64,000 nt of DNA from an uncultured Holdemania sp. (lineage in GTDB: Bacteria > Bacillota_I > Bacilli_A > Erysipelotrichales > Erysipelotrichaceae), in assembly GCA_947037125.1 (NCBI GenBank), contig CAMQTJ010000002.1, positions 1 to 64,000 of the forward strand. The letters run 5' to 3'. The position numbers and the translations under genes were made by a program. Numbering within the stretch: position 1 is the first letter of the stretch; the number at the start of each line of letters is the position of its first letter. Positions 56,239 to 64,000 of the stretch are shown in pieces. A model generated the notes under the pieces. That model saw only the letters and a program-made list of their open reading frames with translations. It was not told the DNA's origin and searched no databases.

Positions 56239-57720
56239 ATGCCATTTGTAGCTAATTTTCCGTTTGCCTGTATATTAATAACAATGGTTTGCGGTATTGT
56301 AAGTTCAGTTTTAAAATCAAAAAATGCATATCGTTTAAATATTTTTGCAGCGAGTGTGTGTTTTGCTTTAAGTTTAATGTTATTACTGTTTATGATTAAT
56401 GAACCAACATCAATAACGTATATGATGGGTCATTATCCTGCACCTTGGGGAAATGAAATAAGATTTGGGCCATTAGAAGCCTTATTAGCAACTATATTTT
56501 GTTTCATAATGCTATCATCACTAATTGCAGGTAGAAAAGATGCTTTTATTGATATTAAAGAAAGTAAAATTAATACTTTTTGTTTAATGATGAATCTTTT
56601 ATTATCATCAATACTTGCTTTAATATATACTAATGACTTATTTACTGCATACGTATTTATTGAAATCAATACACTTTCAGCTTGTGCATTAGTTATGGCT
56701 AAAGGTAATGGACGTAGTATTAGTTCAGCTTTTAGATATTTAATTATGAGTCTTTTAGGATCAGGATTATTCTTACTTTCAATTATATTATTGTATTCAG
56801 TTACAGGTCATTTATTAATGCCTAATATTTATGAAAGTGTTCAAATATTAATCGCAACAAATGAATATATGGTTCCACTTACTGTAATCATAGGATTTGC
56901 AGTTACAGGGATTGCTGTCAAAAGTGCATTATTCCCATTTCATACTTGGCTAAGTTTTGCTTATGAAAGTTCAACTTGTGCTGCAAGTAGTATCTTATCA
57001 GGAATTGTTTCAAAGGCTTATATTATCTTATTAATTAAAATATTTTATAGAGTAATTGGCTTTGAAAATATTGTTGCATTAAAAATCAATAATGTTTTAT
57101 TTGTTTTAGGAGCAATTGCAATGATAGCAGGTTCTATTTCAGCTATTAAAGAAACTAAAATCAAAAGAATTGTTGCCCAATCATCAGTGTCACAAATAGG
57201 TTATATATTTGTAGCAATGGGACTTGGAACACAAGCGGGAATGATTGCGGCTGTATTACATATGATTGTACATGCATTAACTAAATCTATGTTGTTTAGT
57301 GCATCATGTGGTCTAATTGCTGCAAGTGATCAAAAGAAAAAATTAAAAAATTTAAAGGGTGCAGCTTATCGTAACCCAATAGCGGGAATTGGTTTTGTTA
57401 TTGGTGCTTTATCAATGATAGGTATTCCATTTTTTGCAGGATTTGCATCTAAATATTACATTGCCACAGCAAGTATTTCATCACCTGAAAAAATGGGTGT
57501 TTTATTAGCACTTATTGCTGTAAGTACAGTTTTAAATGCTATATATTACGTAAAAGTAATAAGTGTTATCTACAATAAAAAAGATTCTGATACTAAAAGG
57601 GTTAGTAGTGGAAATATGTATATTTTAGGAATGACTATGTTTATTGTAGCAAATTTATCATTAGGAATTTTCTATCAACCAATCGTTGATATTATTACAA
57701 TAGGATTACAATTATTTTAA
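56239..57720 (+). CDS. NuoL/M/N-like antiporter subunit 1 (MrpD-like)
   Basis: A 493-residue channel subunit with about 14 helices. The conserved glutamate of helix 5 is in FIEINTLSA, the lysine of helix 7 in GIAVKSALFPFHTW, and the helix-12 region has the SKAY lysine. The IKRIVAQSSVSQIGY motif follows. AAGGAG 10 bases before ATG 56239 decides the start against GTG 56230. By position after mrpC it is the MrpD/MbhH equivalent. Confidence 0.9.
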   Translation: MPFVANFPFACILITMVCGIVSSVLKSKNAYRLNIFAASVCFALSLMLLLFMINEPTSITYMMGHYPAPWGNEIRFGPLEALLATIFCFIMLSSLIAGRKDAFIDIKESKINTFCLMMNLLLSSILALIYTNDLFTAYVFIEINTLSACALVMAKGNGRSISSAFRYLIMSLLGSGLFLLSIILLYSVTGHLLMPNIYESVQILIATNEYMVPLTVIIGFAVTGIAVKSALFPFHTWLSFAYESSTCAASSILSGIVSKAYIILLIKIFYRVIGFENIVALKINNVLFVLGAIAMIAGSISAIKETKIKRIVAQSSVSQIGYIFVAMGLGTQAGMIAAVLHMIVHALTKSMLFSASCGLIAASDQKKKLKNLKGAAYRNPIAGIGFVIGALSMIGIPFFAGFASKYYIATASISSPEKMGVLLALIAVSTVLNAIYYVKVISVIYNKKDSDTKRVSSGNMYILGMTMFIVANLSLGIFYQPIVDIITIGLQLF

Positions 57721-57738
57721 AGGAAAGGTAGGTTGATT

Positions 57739-59235
57739 ATGAATTTTATTACAATTATTCCAGTATTTTTACCTATTTTCTTAGGGGCTTTAATGTTTAA
57801 GCTGAATATCCAAGATAGGAAAAAAAGAGAGAAATACGTAAGTGCGGTACTGGGAGCAACACTATTACTTACAATTATTACTAACTTTATATATTTTGAT
57901 CAAAGATTTACTTTAATGACATTTTCTGCGGGGCTAGATTTTAGCTTTAAAGCAGATAGTGTAGCAGTTTTATTTAGTAGTATATTTGCAATTATCTTTT
58001 TGTTAGTTGGAATATATAGTTTTGAATACATCAAACATGATGGTGATGACAATCGTTTCTTTGCCTTTTATATTGCAACACTTGGGGCATTGATTGGGAT
58101 TGCTTACGCGGATAATTTATTTACAATGTATTTATTTTATGAAATGTTGAGTATTTTAAGTTTTGCATTAGTTATGCATACTAAAACTAAAGAAAGTATT
58201 GCAGCAGCTAAAAAATATATTTATTATTCACTGTTTGGAGCTGCATTAGGTTTAATTGGAATCTTTTATTTCTATTCAATTCCATCAGCAAAAGGTTTTG
58301 AAGCAGGTGGAGTATTATTACAAGCAGGATTATCACAAGAAAGTTTAGCATTAGTACCTGTATTTGTTATAATTGCTGTTATAGGATTTGGTTGTAAAGC
58401 TGGGATGTTTCCATTACACGGTTGGTTACCAACTGCCCATCCTTTAGCACCAGCACCAGCTAGTAGTGTACTAAGTGGTGTTATTACAAAAGCTGGAATT
58501 ATCGCAATTATTCGTGTTGTGTTCTTCACAGTTGGAGCAGATATTATTAGAGGTTCTATTGCACAATATGTTATATTAGGACTTTGTATTATCACAATAT
58601 TTATTGGATCAATGTTAGCATACAAAGAAAATGTATTAAAAAAACGCTTGGCTTATTCAACAGTTAGTCAGGTTTCATATGTAATATTTGGTTTATTTAT
58701 TTTAAATGAAGTTGCAGCTATTGGAGCACTATTACAAGTAGTATTCCATGCCTTAGCCAAAAATACTTTATTCTTATGTGCTGGTGCAATTATATATAAA
58801 ACACATAAAACTAAATGTAGCGAACTTATAGGCATGGGTAAACAAATGCCTAAGACATTTGCATGCTTCACAATTGCAGGTTTATCGCTTGTAGGTATTC
58901 CATTTTTTGCAGGTTTTGTAAGTAAATGGTATATTGCAACAGGTGCATTATTAATTGATAGTAAACCATTAAGTACGATTGCCTTTATTGGTGTTTGTGT
59001 ATTAATGATTTCAGCTTTATTAACAGCTGGTTATTTATTAGTAGTAAGTGCAAAAGCATTTTTTAATGAAAATGATACAAAGAAAAATGCAGTTAAAAAA
59101 GTTGAAAATAAAGAAGCTAATAATACAATGTTAATACCTATAGGTATATTAACTTGCGCTATTATTTATTTTGGAATAAGACCAACAGAGTTAATTGATT
59201 TTATAAGTACAGTAGTACAAAGTTTTGGAATGTAG
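57739..59235 (+). CDS. NuoL/M/N-like antiporter subunit 2
   Basis: A 498-residue paralog. Key residues are in FYEMLSILSF (Glu, helix 5) and GFGCKAGMFPLHGWLPTAHP (Lys, helix 7), and the KKRLAYSTVSQVSY motif is present. AGGTAGG lies before ATG 57739. The sequence is the most NuoM-like of the four. Confidence 0.9.
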   Translation: MNFITIIPVFLPIFLGALMFKLNIQDRKKREKYVSAVLGATLLLTIITNFIYFDQRFTLMTFSAGLDFSFKADSVAVLFSSIFAIIFLLVGIYSFEYIKHDGDDNRFFAFYIATLGALIGIAYADNLFTMYLFYEMLSILSFALVMHTKTKESIAAAKKYIYYSLFGAALGLIGIFYFYSIPSAKGFEAGGVLLQAGLSQESLALVPVFVIIAVIGFGCKAGMFPLHGWLPTAHPLAPAPASSVLSGVITKAGIIAIIRVVFFTVGADIIRGSIAQYVILGLCIITIFIGSMLAYKENVLKKRLAYSTVSQVSYVIFGLFILNEVAAIGALLQVVFHALAKNTLFLCAGAIIYKTHKTKCSELIGMGKQMPKTFACFTIAGLSLVGIPFFAGFVSKWYIATGALLIDSKPLSTIAFIGVCVLMISALLTAGYLLVVSAKAFFNENDTKKNAVKKVENKEANNTMLIPIGILTCAIIYFGIRPTELIDFISTVVQSFGM

Positions 59236-59244
59236 GTGATTGAA

Positions 59245-60705
59245 ATGAAATATATGATATTGATTCCTATAATAATGGCAATTATTTTTGGATTTCTTGC
59301 AGGTAATTATAAGTTTAAAAATGAGCAAGAAAGAAGCAAATTTGCTGTTATTGCAACAACATTAGTTTCACTTATAGTCGCATTTGTTGTGTTTTTTGCA
59401 ATGGGTGATAGTTTCACATTAGTTAAATTTACAGATATTTTAAATATAACATTTAGAATTGATGGTGTATCTGCAGTATTTGCATTGATGGTAAGTTTCT
59501 TATGGCCACTTGCAACTGTATATGCAACAGAATATATGAAACATGAAGGAATGCAAGCTAAGTTTTTTGCATTTTATATAATGACATTTGGAGTAACAGT
59601 TGCGATTGCATTTAGTGCAAATATGTTAACATTATACTTATGTTATGAAGCATTAACATTTATAACTTTACCTTTAGTTTTACATAGCATGGATAAAAGA
59701 TCTAAATACGCTGGGTGGAAATACTTAATCTATTCAGTAGCAGGGGCGAGTCTTGCTTTTGTTGGAATGATTATTTTTGCAAGTGAAACAGGTTCACTTG
59801 ACTTTGTATATGGTGGAATTGGTGCAGCGAGTATTAGCACAAATATGCTTATTGCTTATCTACTAATGTTCATCGGATTTGGAGTTAAGGCAGCAATTTT
59901 CCCAGTGCACAGATGGCTTTTATCAGCATCAGTTGCTCCAACTACAGTTACAGCGTTATTACATGCAGTTGCGGTTGTTAAATCTGGTGTATTTGCAATT
60001 TTAAGAGCAACATTTTTCTTGTTTGGAACAACAGCACTATCAGGTACAGTTGTTCAAACTATCGTAATGTGGATTGCGATATTTACAATCTGCTTTGGTT
60101 CATTATACGCATTAAAATCAAGACATATTAAACGTCGTTTGGCTTATTCAACAATCAGTCAATTATCATACATCGTATTAGGACTAACATTAATGTCAAC
60201 TGATGGCTTAACAGCATCTTTAGGTCATCTTGTAGCACATGCGTTGATGAAAATTGTACTGTTTTATACAGCAGGTTCAATCTTATATGCTAACCATAAA
60301 GAATATGTTGATGACATTGAAGGTTATGGTAAAAAAATGCCAATAACTTTTGCATGTTTTACAATATGTTCACTTGCATTAATTGGTGTTCCACCATTTT
60401 TAGGATTCTTCTCTAAATTTGAATTAGCTAAAGCTGCAGCATCTCAGGGAACTTTAGTAAGCTTTGTAGCAGTTTGTGCCTTAATGTTTTCGGCAATTTT
60501 AACGGCTATGTATCTTTTAGAAATTGTGATTAAGGCTTATTTTCCATCAAAAAGCTTTAATTTAAATAGTCTTAAAAACGTAAAAGAAGCACCAAAAGCA
60601 ATTACATATCCAATGGTAGTAATAACTGCGATGCTTGTAGTATTAAGTTTTGCAGCTAAGCCATTATTTGATATTTTAAATGTTATAGCAACGGGGGGAT
60701 TTTAA
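59245..60705 (+). CDS. NuoL/M/N-like antiporter subunit 3
   Basis: A 486-residue paralog with CYEALTFITL (Glu) and GFGVKAAIFPVHRWLLSAS (Lys); here the usual LPxAH reads LLSASVAP, an altered segment. KRRLAYSTISQLSY is kept. AGGTGA decides ATG 59245. It starts 9 bp after the previous stop. Confidence 0.88.
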   Translation: MKYMILIPIIMAIIFGFLAGNYKFKNEQERSKFAVIATTLVSLIVAFVVFFAMGDSFTLVKFTDILNITFRIDGVSAVFALMVSFLWPLATVYATEYMKHEGMQAKFFAFYIMTFGVTVAIAFSANMLTLYLCYEALTFITLPLVLHSMDKRSKYAGWKYLIYSVAGASLAFVGMIIFASETGSLDFVYGGIGAASISTNMLIAYLLMFIGFGVKAAIFPVHRWLLSASVAPTTVTALLHAVAVVKSGVFAILRATFFLFGTTALSGTVVQTIVMWIAIFTICFGSLYALKSRHIKRRLAYSTISQLSYIVLGLTLMSTDGLTASLGHLVAHALMKIVLFYTAGSILYANHKEYVDDIEGYGKKMPITFACFTICSLALIGVPPFLGFFSKFELAKAAASQGTLVSFVAVCALMFSAILTAMYLLEIVIKAYFPSKSFNLNSLKNVKEAPKAITYPMVVITAMLVVLSFAAKPLFDILNVIATGGF

Positions 60706-60706
60706 T

Positions 60707-62662
60707 ATGGGGATCAATATATTAATTTTAGCCATGGTTTTTGTTCCTATCTTACTTGGTTTGATGCCATTGTTTGTGAAAAATGATAAAACAGTTAACT
60801 TAACATTAGTTATAGTTAGTATTATTGAACTTATTTGTTCATTGTATTTATTATTTAATATAGATTTATATAATGGAACAATCATTAGTTTAAATTGGTT
60901 TGCAGGTTTAGGAATTAATTTTGAAGTAAATGGCTTAGGAATTTTACAAGCGGTTGCTACAAGTCTTATATGGATTGGTGCAAGTGTATTTAGTAAAGAA
61001 TATTTTTCAAATAAGTCTAAAAATATCTTGCGTTATTATGGATTCTTTTCTGTAGTGTTTGGTGCTACAATGGGTATCTTTTTAGCTAGTGATTTATTTA
61101 CGCTATTTATCTTTTTTGAAATTATGTCATTATTAAGTTATCCACTTGTTGTACATAATCAAGATCAAGATGCAATTGATGCAGGTAATAGCTATTTAGC
61201 GTTTTCAGTTATTGGTGGTTTAGTTATGCTTATGGGAATATTTATCCTGTATTCATTGACTGGAACATTGGTTATATCACAATTAGCGACAGCTTGTTCA
61301 AACTTACAAGCATCACCAATGTTAGTTGCATCAGGATTTATGATTTTTGTAGGATTTGCAATTAAGTCTGGATTATTTCCATTTAATGGTTGGTTACCTA
61401 AATCATATCCAGCATCACCGGCTCCATTTAGTGCTTGTTTATCAAGTGTATTATCAAAAACTGGAGTTTATGGTGTAATAATAGTAACATTTAGAATATT
61501 ACAAGGTAATGTTGCTTGGGCAAGTTTTGTTTTAGCAATTGGTGTTATTACAATGTTTTTTGGAGCATTCTTTGCTTTTTTATCAAAAGATTTAAAAGAA
61601 ACATTAGCATATTCATCAATGTCACAAATTGGTTTTATTACAGTTGGTGTTGCAATGACACAATTGTTAGGTGAACATGGAACAATTGCAGCGTATGGTA
61701 CAGTATTACATATGTTTAATCATACTTGTATTAAATTGATACTATTTACACTTGCAGGTGTTGTATATCAAAATATTCATAGTTTAAATCTTAATGATAT
61801 CTCAGGATTTGGTAGAAAAAATCCATTAATTAAAGTGTATTATTCTATAGCTGCATTAAGTATTATGGGTATTCCATTATTTAGTGGTTTTATTAGTAAG
61901 ACTCTTTTACATGAAGCAATAGTTGAAAAAATTTGGATGTTTGATACGTTTAGTTTAGGTGCAGGTTTAATGCAACTTAGTGAAATGATGTTTTTATTAA
62001 GTGGTGGATTTACAGTTGCTTATATGCTTAAGCTATTTATTGTATTATTTATTAATAAACCTAGTACAAAAGTTTTAAAAGTAAAAAATGTTTTATTTAC
62101 TAAACAAACAAAAATAATACTTGGGTGTGTAAGTTTTATATTATTAGCTATGGGTCTTATGCCATATACAATTATGGATAATATCGCAGGCATTACTGCA
62201 AGTTTTATGGGAGTTCATCCTTTAGATAGTCAAGTAAATTATTTCGCATTTGTAAATATTAAAGGTGCATTAATTTCTGTGACTATTGGATTAATTTTAT
62301 ACTTTATTGTTGCGAAAAACTCATTTATTACAAAAGAAAAAGGCTATGTAAATCCTTGGAATGGTAAAGTTTCAGTTGAAAACCTTATATATAAACCAAT
62401 TATTTTTACAGTATTACCTAATGTTTTTGGATTTATTTCAAGAATATTTGATATATTTGCTGATTTATTTATTTATATATTCAACTTTATCTTTTGTAGA
62501 GATACTAAAATACCTCCATCATTTTTTGAAGGTAAAAAATATAGTCCTAAAGAAGATGCATCAAATAAAAAAATCTCAATTACTAAAAGCCTTGAATATA
62601 GCTTATTGTTATATGGTTTAGGATTTGTAATTATTATGCTTTATCTATTATTTGCAGTTTAA
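60707..62662 (+). CDS. NuoL/M/N-like antiporter subunit 4 (long form)
   Basis: A 651-residue paralog with FFEIMSLLSY (Glu) and GFAIKSGLFPFNGWLPKSYP (Lys; the usual His after PF is Asn). LKETLAYSSMSQIGF follows. A C-terminal extension of about 150 residues has two more hydrophobic segments and a soluble loop (EGKKYSPKEDAS), recalling NuoL/MrpA length. GGGGGGATTTTAAT precedes the ATG. A terminator follows. Confidence 0.88.
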   Translation: MGINILILAMVFVPILLGLMPLFVKNDKTVNLTLVIVSIIELICSLYLLFNIDLYNGTIISLNWFAGLGINFEVNGLGILQAVATSLIWIGASVFSKEYFSNKSKNILRYYGFFSVVFGATMGIFLASDLFTLFIFFEIMSLLSYPLVVHNQDQDAIDAGNSYLAFSVIGGLVMLMGIFILYSLTGTLVISQLATACSNLQASPMLVASGFMIFVGFAIKSGLFPFNGWLPKSYPASPAPFSACLSSVLSKTGVYGVIIVTFRILQGNVAWASFVLAIGVITMFFGAFFAFLSKDLKETLAYSSMSQIGFITVGVAMTQLLGEHGTIAAYGTVLHMFNHTCIKLILFTLAGVVYQNIHSLNLNDISGFGRKNPLIKVYYSIAALSIMGIPLFSGFISKTLLHEAIVEKIWMFDTFSLGAGLMQLSEMMFLLSGGFTVAYMLKLFIVLFINKPSTKVLKVKNVLFTKQTKIILGCVSFILLAMGLMPYTIMDNIAGITASFMGVHPLDSQVNYFAFVNIKGALISVTIGLILYFIVAKNSFITKEKGYVNPWNGKVSVENLIYKPIIFTVLPNVFGFISRIFDIFADLFIYIFNFIFCRDTKIPPSFFEGKKYSPKEDASNKKISITKSLEYSLLLYGLGFVIIMLYLLFAV

Positions 62663-62669
62663 TTTTAAT

Positions 62670-62699
62670 AAAGTGATTCTTAATTGAGTCACTTTTTTA
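62670..62699 (+). terminator. Terminator of the antiporter operon
   Basis: AAGTGA/TCACTT (62671-62676 with 62689-62694) plus seven Ts, 8 bp after the last stop. Confidence 0.8.
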
Positions 62700-62931
62700 T
62701 TTGAGTATTTAAATAATTGAAACTTTATATAAAATAGAAGTATAATTCATAATATTTAAAGCAAATTAGCTAAATATTATTTTTTTGATATTGTATTTAA
62801 TGTCTTATGTAATTTAAGTAAAATTTCACAAATATGATTTTATTTGTTATTTTTGTAAAAAAAAGTATACTGTAATGTTATTAAATGACTAAAATGTGAT
62901 ATGATATTAGATAGAACGTGGAGGAAAAATA

Positions 62932-64000
62932 ATGAATAAAAAACCAATAGTTTTAGTTGTAATGGATGGTGTGGGGATCAATAGTAGTGATTATGGTAAT
63001 GCTGTAAGCAATGCTTATACACCAACACTTGATAGTTTATTTTTAAATAGCCCAAATACGCAAATCTGTGCTCATGGTACTGCGGTAGGACTTCCGTCTG
63101 ATGATGACATGGGTAACTCAGAAGTAGGCCACAATGCCTTAGGATGCGGTCAAGTTTATAGTCAAGGTGCAAAACTTGTTAACGAATCAATTGAAAATAA
63201 AAAAATCTTTGAAAGTGATACATGGCACAAATTAGTTGAAACAGCTGTGGATCATTCAATGCATTTTATAGGATTATTATCTGATGGTAATGTTCATAGT
63301 CATATTAAACATTTAAAAGCACTTGTTGCACAAGCAAAAGTTGAAAAAATTAGTAAAGTTTATTTACATGTTTTATTAGATGGTCGTGATGTTCCTGCAA
63401 CATCAGGTTTAATCTATCTTGAAGATATCAATGCATTTATCAATGAAGTAAATAGTGATGATTTCACTGTTCAAATAGCATCAGGTGGTGGTCGTATGGC
63501 AATTACTATGGATCGTTACCAAGCTAATTGGAGCATGGTTGAAAAAGGTTGGCATACTCATGTTTTAGGTAATGGTAGACAATTTGATACTGCAGTCCAA
63601 GCTGTTGAAACATTCCGTGCGGAACTTGGTTGTGATGATCAAGATTTACCTGCATTTGTTATTGCAAAAGATGGTGTAGCTGTAGGTACAATTAATGATG
63701 GTGATGCTGTTGTCTTAACAAACTTTAGAGGCGATCGTGCAATTGAAATTTCTAAAGCTTTTGATGAAGCTAACTTTGATCAATTTGATCGTGTAAGATT
63801 TCCAAAAACAGTATATGCAGGAATGTTACAATATGATGGTGACTTACAAATACCTACAAATTATTTAGTAACACCACCTGCAATAAAAAATACATTATCT
63901 GAATATTTAGTTGCACAAAATGTTAAGTCTTATGCAATTAGTGAAACACAAAAATTTGGTCACATGACATATTTTTGGAATGGTAACAATTCATCTAAAT
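62932..64000 (+). CDS. gpmI: Phosphoglycerate mutase, 2,3-BPG-independent (cut by window edge)
   Basis: iPGM interconverts 3- and 2-phosphoglycerate with two Mn ions. The frame is open from ATG 62932 (GGAGGAAAAATA before it) to the window end, 356 residues. The N-terminal metal site DGVG and the catalytic serine in DDMGNSEVGHNALG are visible, as is LLDGRDVPATSG. The phrase AHGTAVGLPSDDDMGNSEVGH is typical of the plant-type branch of iPGM rather than the common bacterial one. Cut at the 3' end by the window. Confidence 0.94.
   Translation, partial: MNKKPIVLVVMDGVGINSSDYGNAVSNAYTPTLDSLFLNSPNTQICAHGTAVGLPSDDDMGNSEVGHNALGCGQVYSQGAKLVNESIENKKIFESDTWHKLVETAVDHSMHFIGLLSDGNVHSHIKHLKALVAQAKVEKISKVYLHVLLDGRDVPATSGLIYLEDINAFINEVNSDDFTVQIASGGGRMAITMDRYQANWSMVEKGWHTHVLGNGRQFDTAVQAVETFRAELGCDDQDLPAFVIAKDGVAVGTINDGDAVVLTNFRGDRAIEISKAFDEANFDQFDRVRFPKTVYAGMLQYDGDLQIPTNYLVTPPAIKNTLSEYLVAQNVKSYAISETQKFGHMTYFWNGNNSSK

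Overview
This is a very AT-rich chromosomal window from a low-GC Gram-positive bacterium (Bacillota). It carries the replication-origin neighbourhood: dnaA, dnaN, yaaA, recF, gyrB and gyrA run leftward from a dense DnaA-box cluster at about 14.8-15.1 kb. The presence of spoVT, yabP and yabQ points to a spore former or a recent descendant of one. Gene content and base composition would fit an Erysipelotrichia-like lineage, but no taxonomic marker here settles that.

0-6 kb (all minus): recR (cut by the window edge), ybaB, dnaX, tadA, the small SRP RNA and serS under a T-box. Two perfect parS sites lie here, one of them inside the serS T-box leader. About 1.1 kb between the SRP RNA and serS has no gene but holds two diverged 150-bp direct repeats. 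6-15 kb: gyrA, gyrB, recF, yaaA, dnaN, dnaA, then oriC. 15-23 kb: a VanY-type carboxypeptidase, a broken DUF1697 gene, a small membrane protein, two lipoprotein fumarate-reductase-like flavoproteins with their FMN domains at opposite ends, an AT-hook protein, and yabP-yabQ-divIC.

23-43 kb is an accessory block with mixed gene directions: three MFS exporters, two paralogous regulators with a C-terminal ArsR-like HTH, a two-component system transcribed with an ABC protein that has lost its catalytic motifs, an intact ABC transporter, a 455-bp tandem duplication with gene fragments, an XRE-TPR regulator, an SPL-type radical SAM protein, a WYL regulator, and a MarR-acetyltransferase pair. It sits exactly between rqcP (yabO) and yabP, which are neighbours in Bacillus, so it looks inserted into an ancestral operon.

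43-52.4 kb (all minus): rqcP, spoVT, mfd, pth, a Na/phosphate transporter with a PhoU domain, jag, yidC, rnpA, rpmH. In most relatives rpmH is divergent from dnaA across oriC. Here it is 37 kb away and points toward oriC. Inverting about 15.1-52.5 kb would restore the usual layout, so an inversion with one end at the origin is the simplest explanation.

53-62.7 kb (all plus): a DUF1622 protein, a 43-residue membrane peptide and a ten-gene Mrp/Mbh-type cation/proton antiporter operon with four NuoL/M/N-like subunits and no redox subunits. The window ends inside a gpmI of the plant-type family. The most unusual items are the parS inside a T-box, the catalytically dead ABC protein of the two-component operon, the four-subunit antiporter operon, and the origin-proximal rearrangement.
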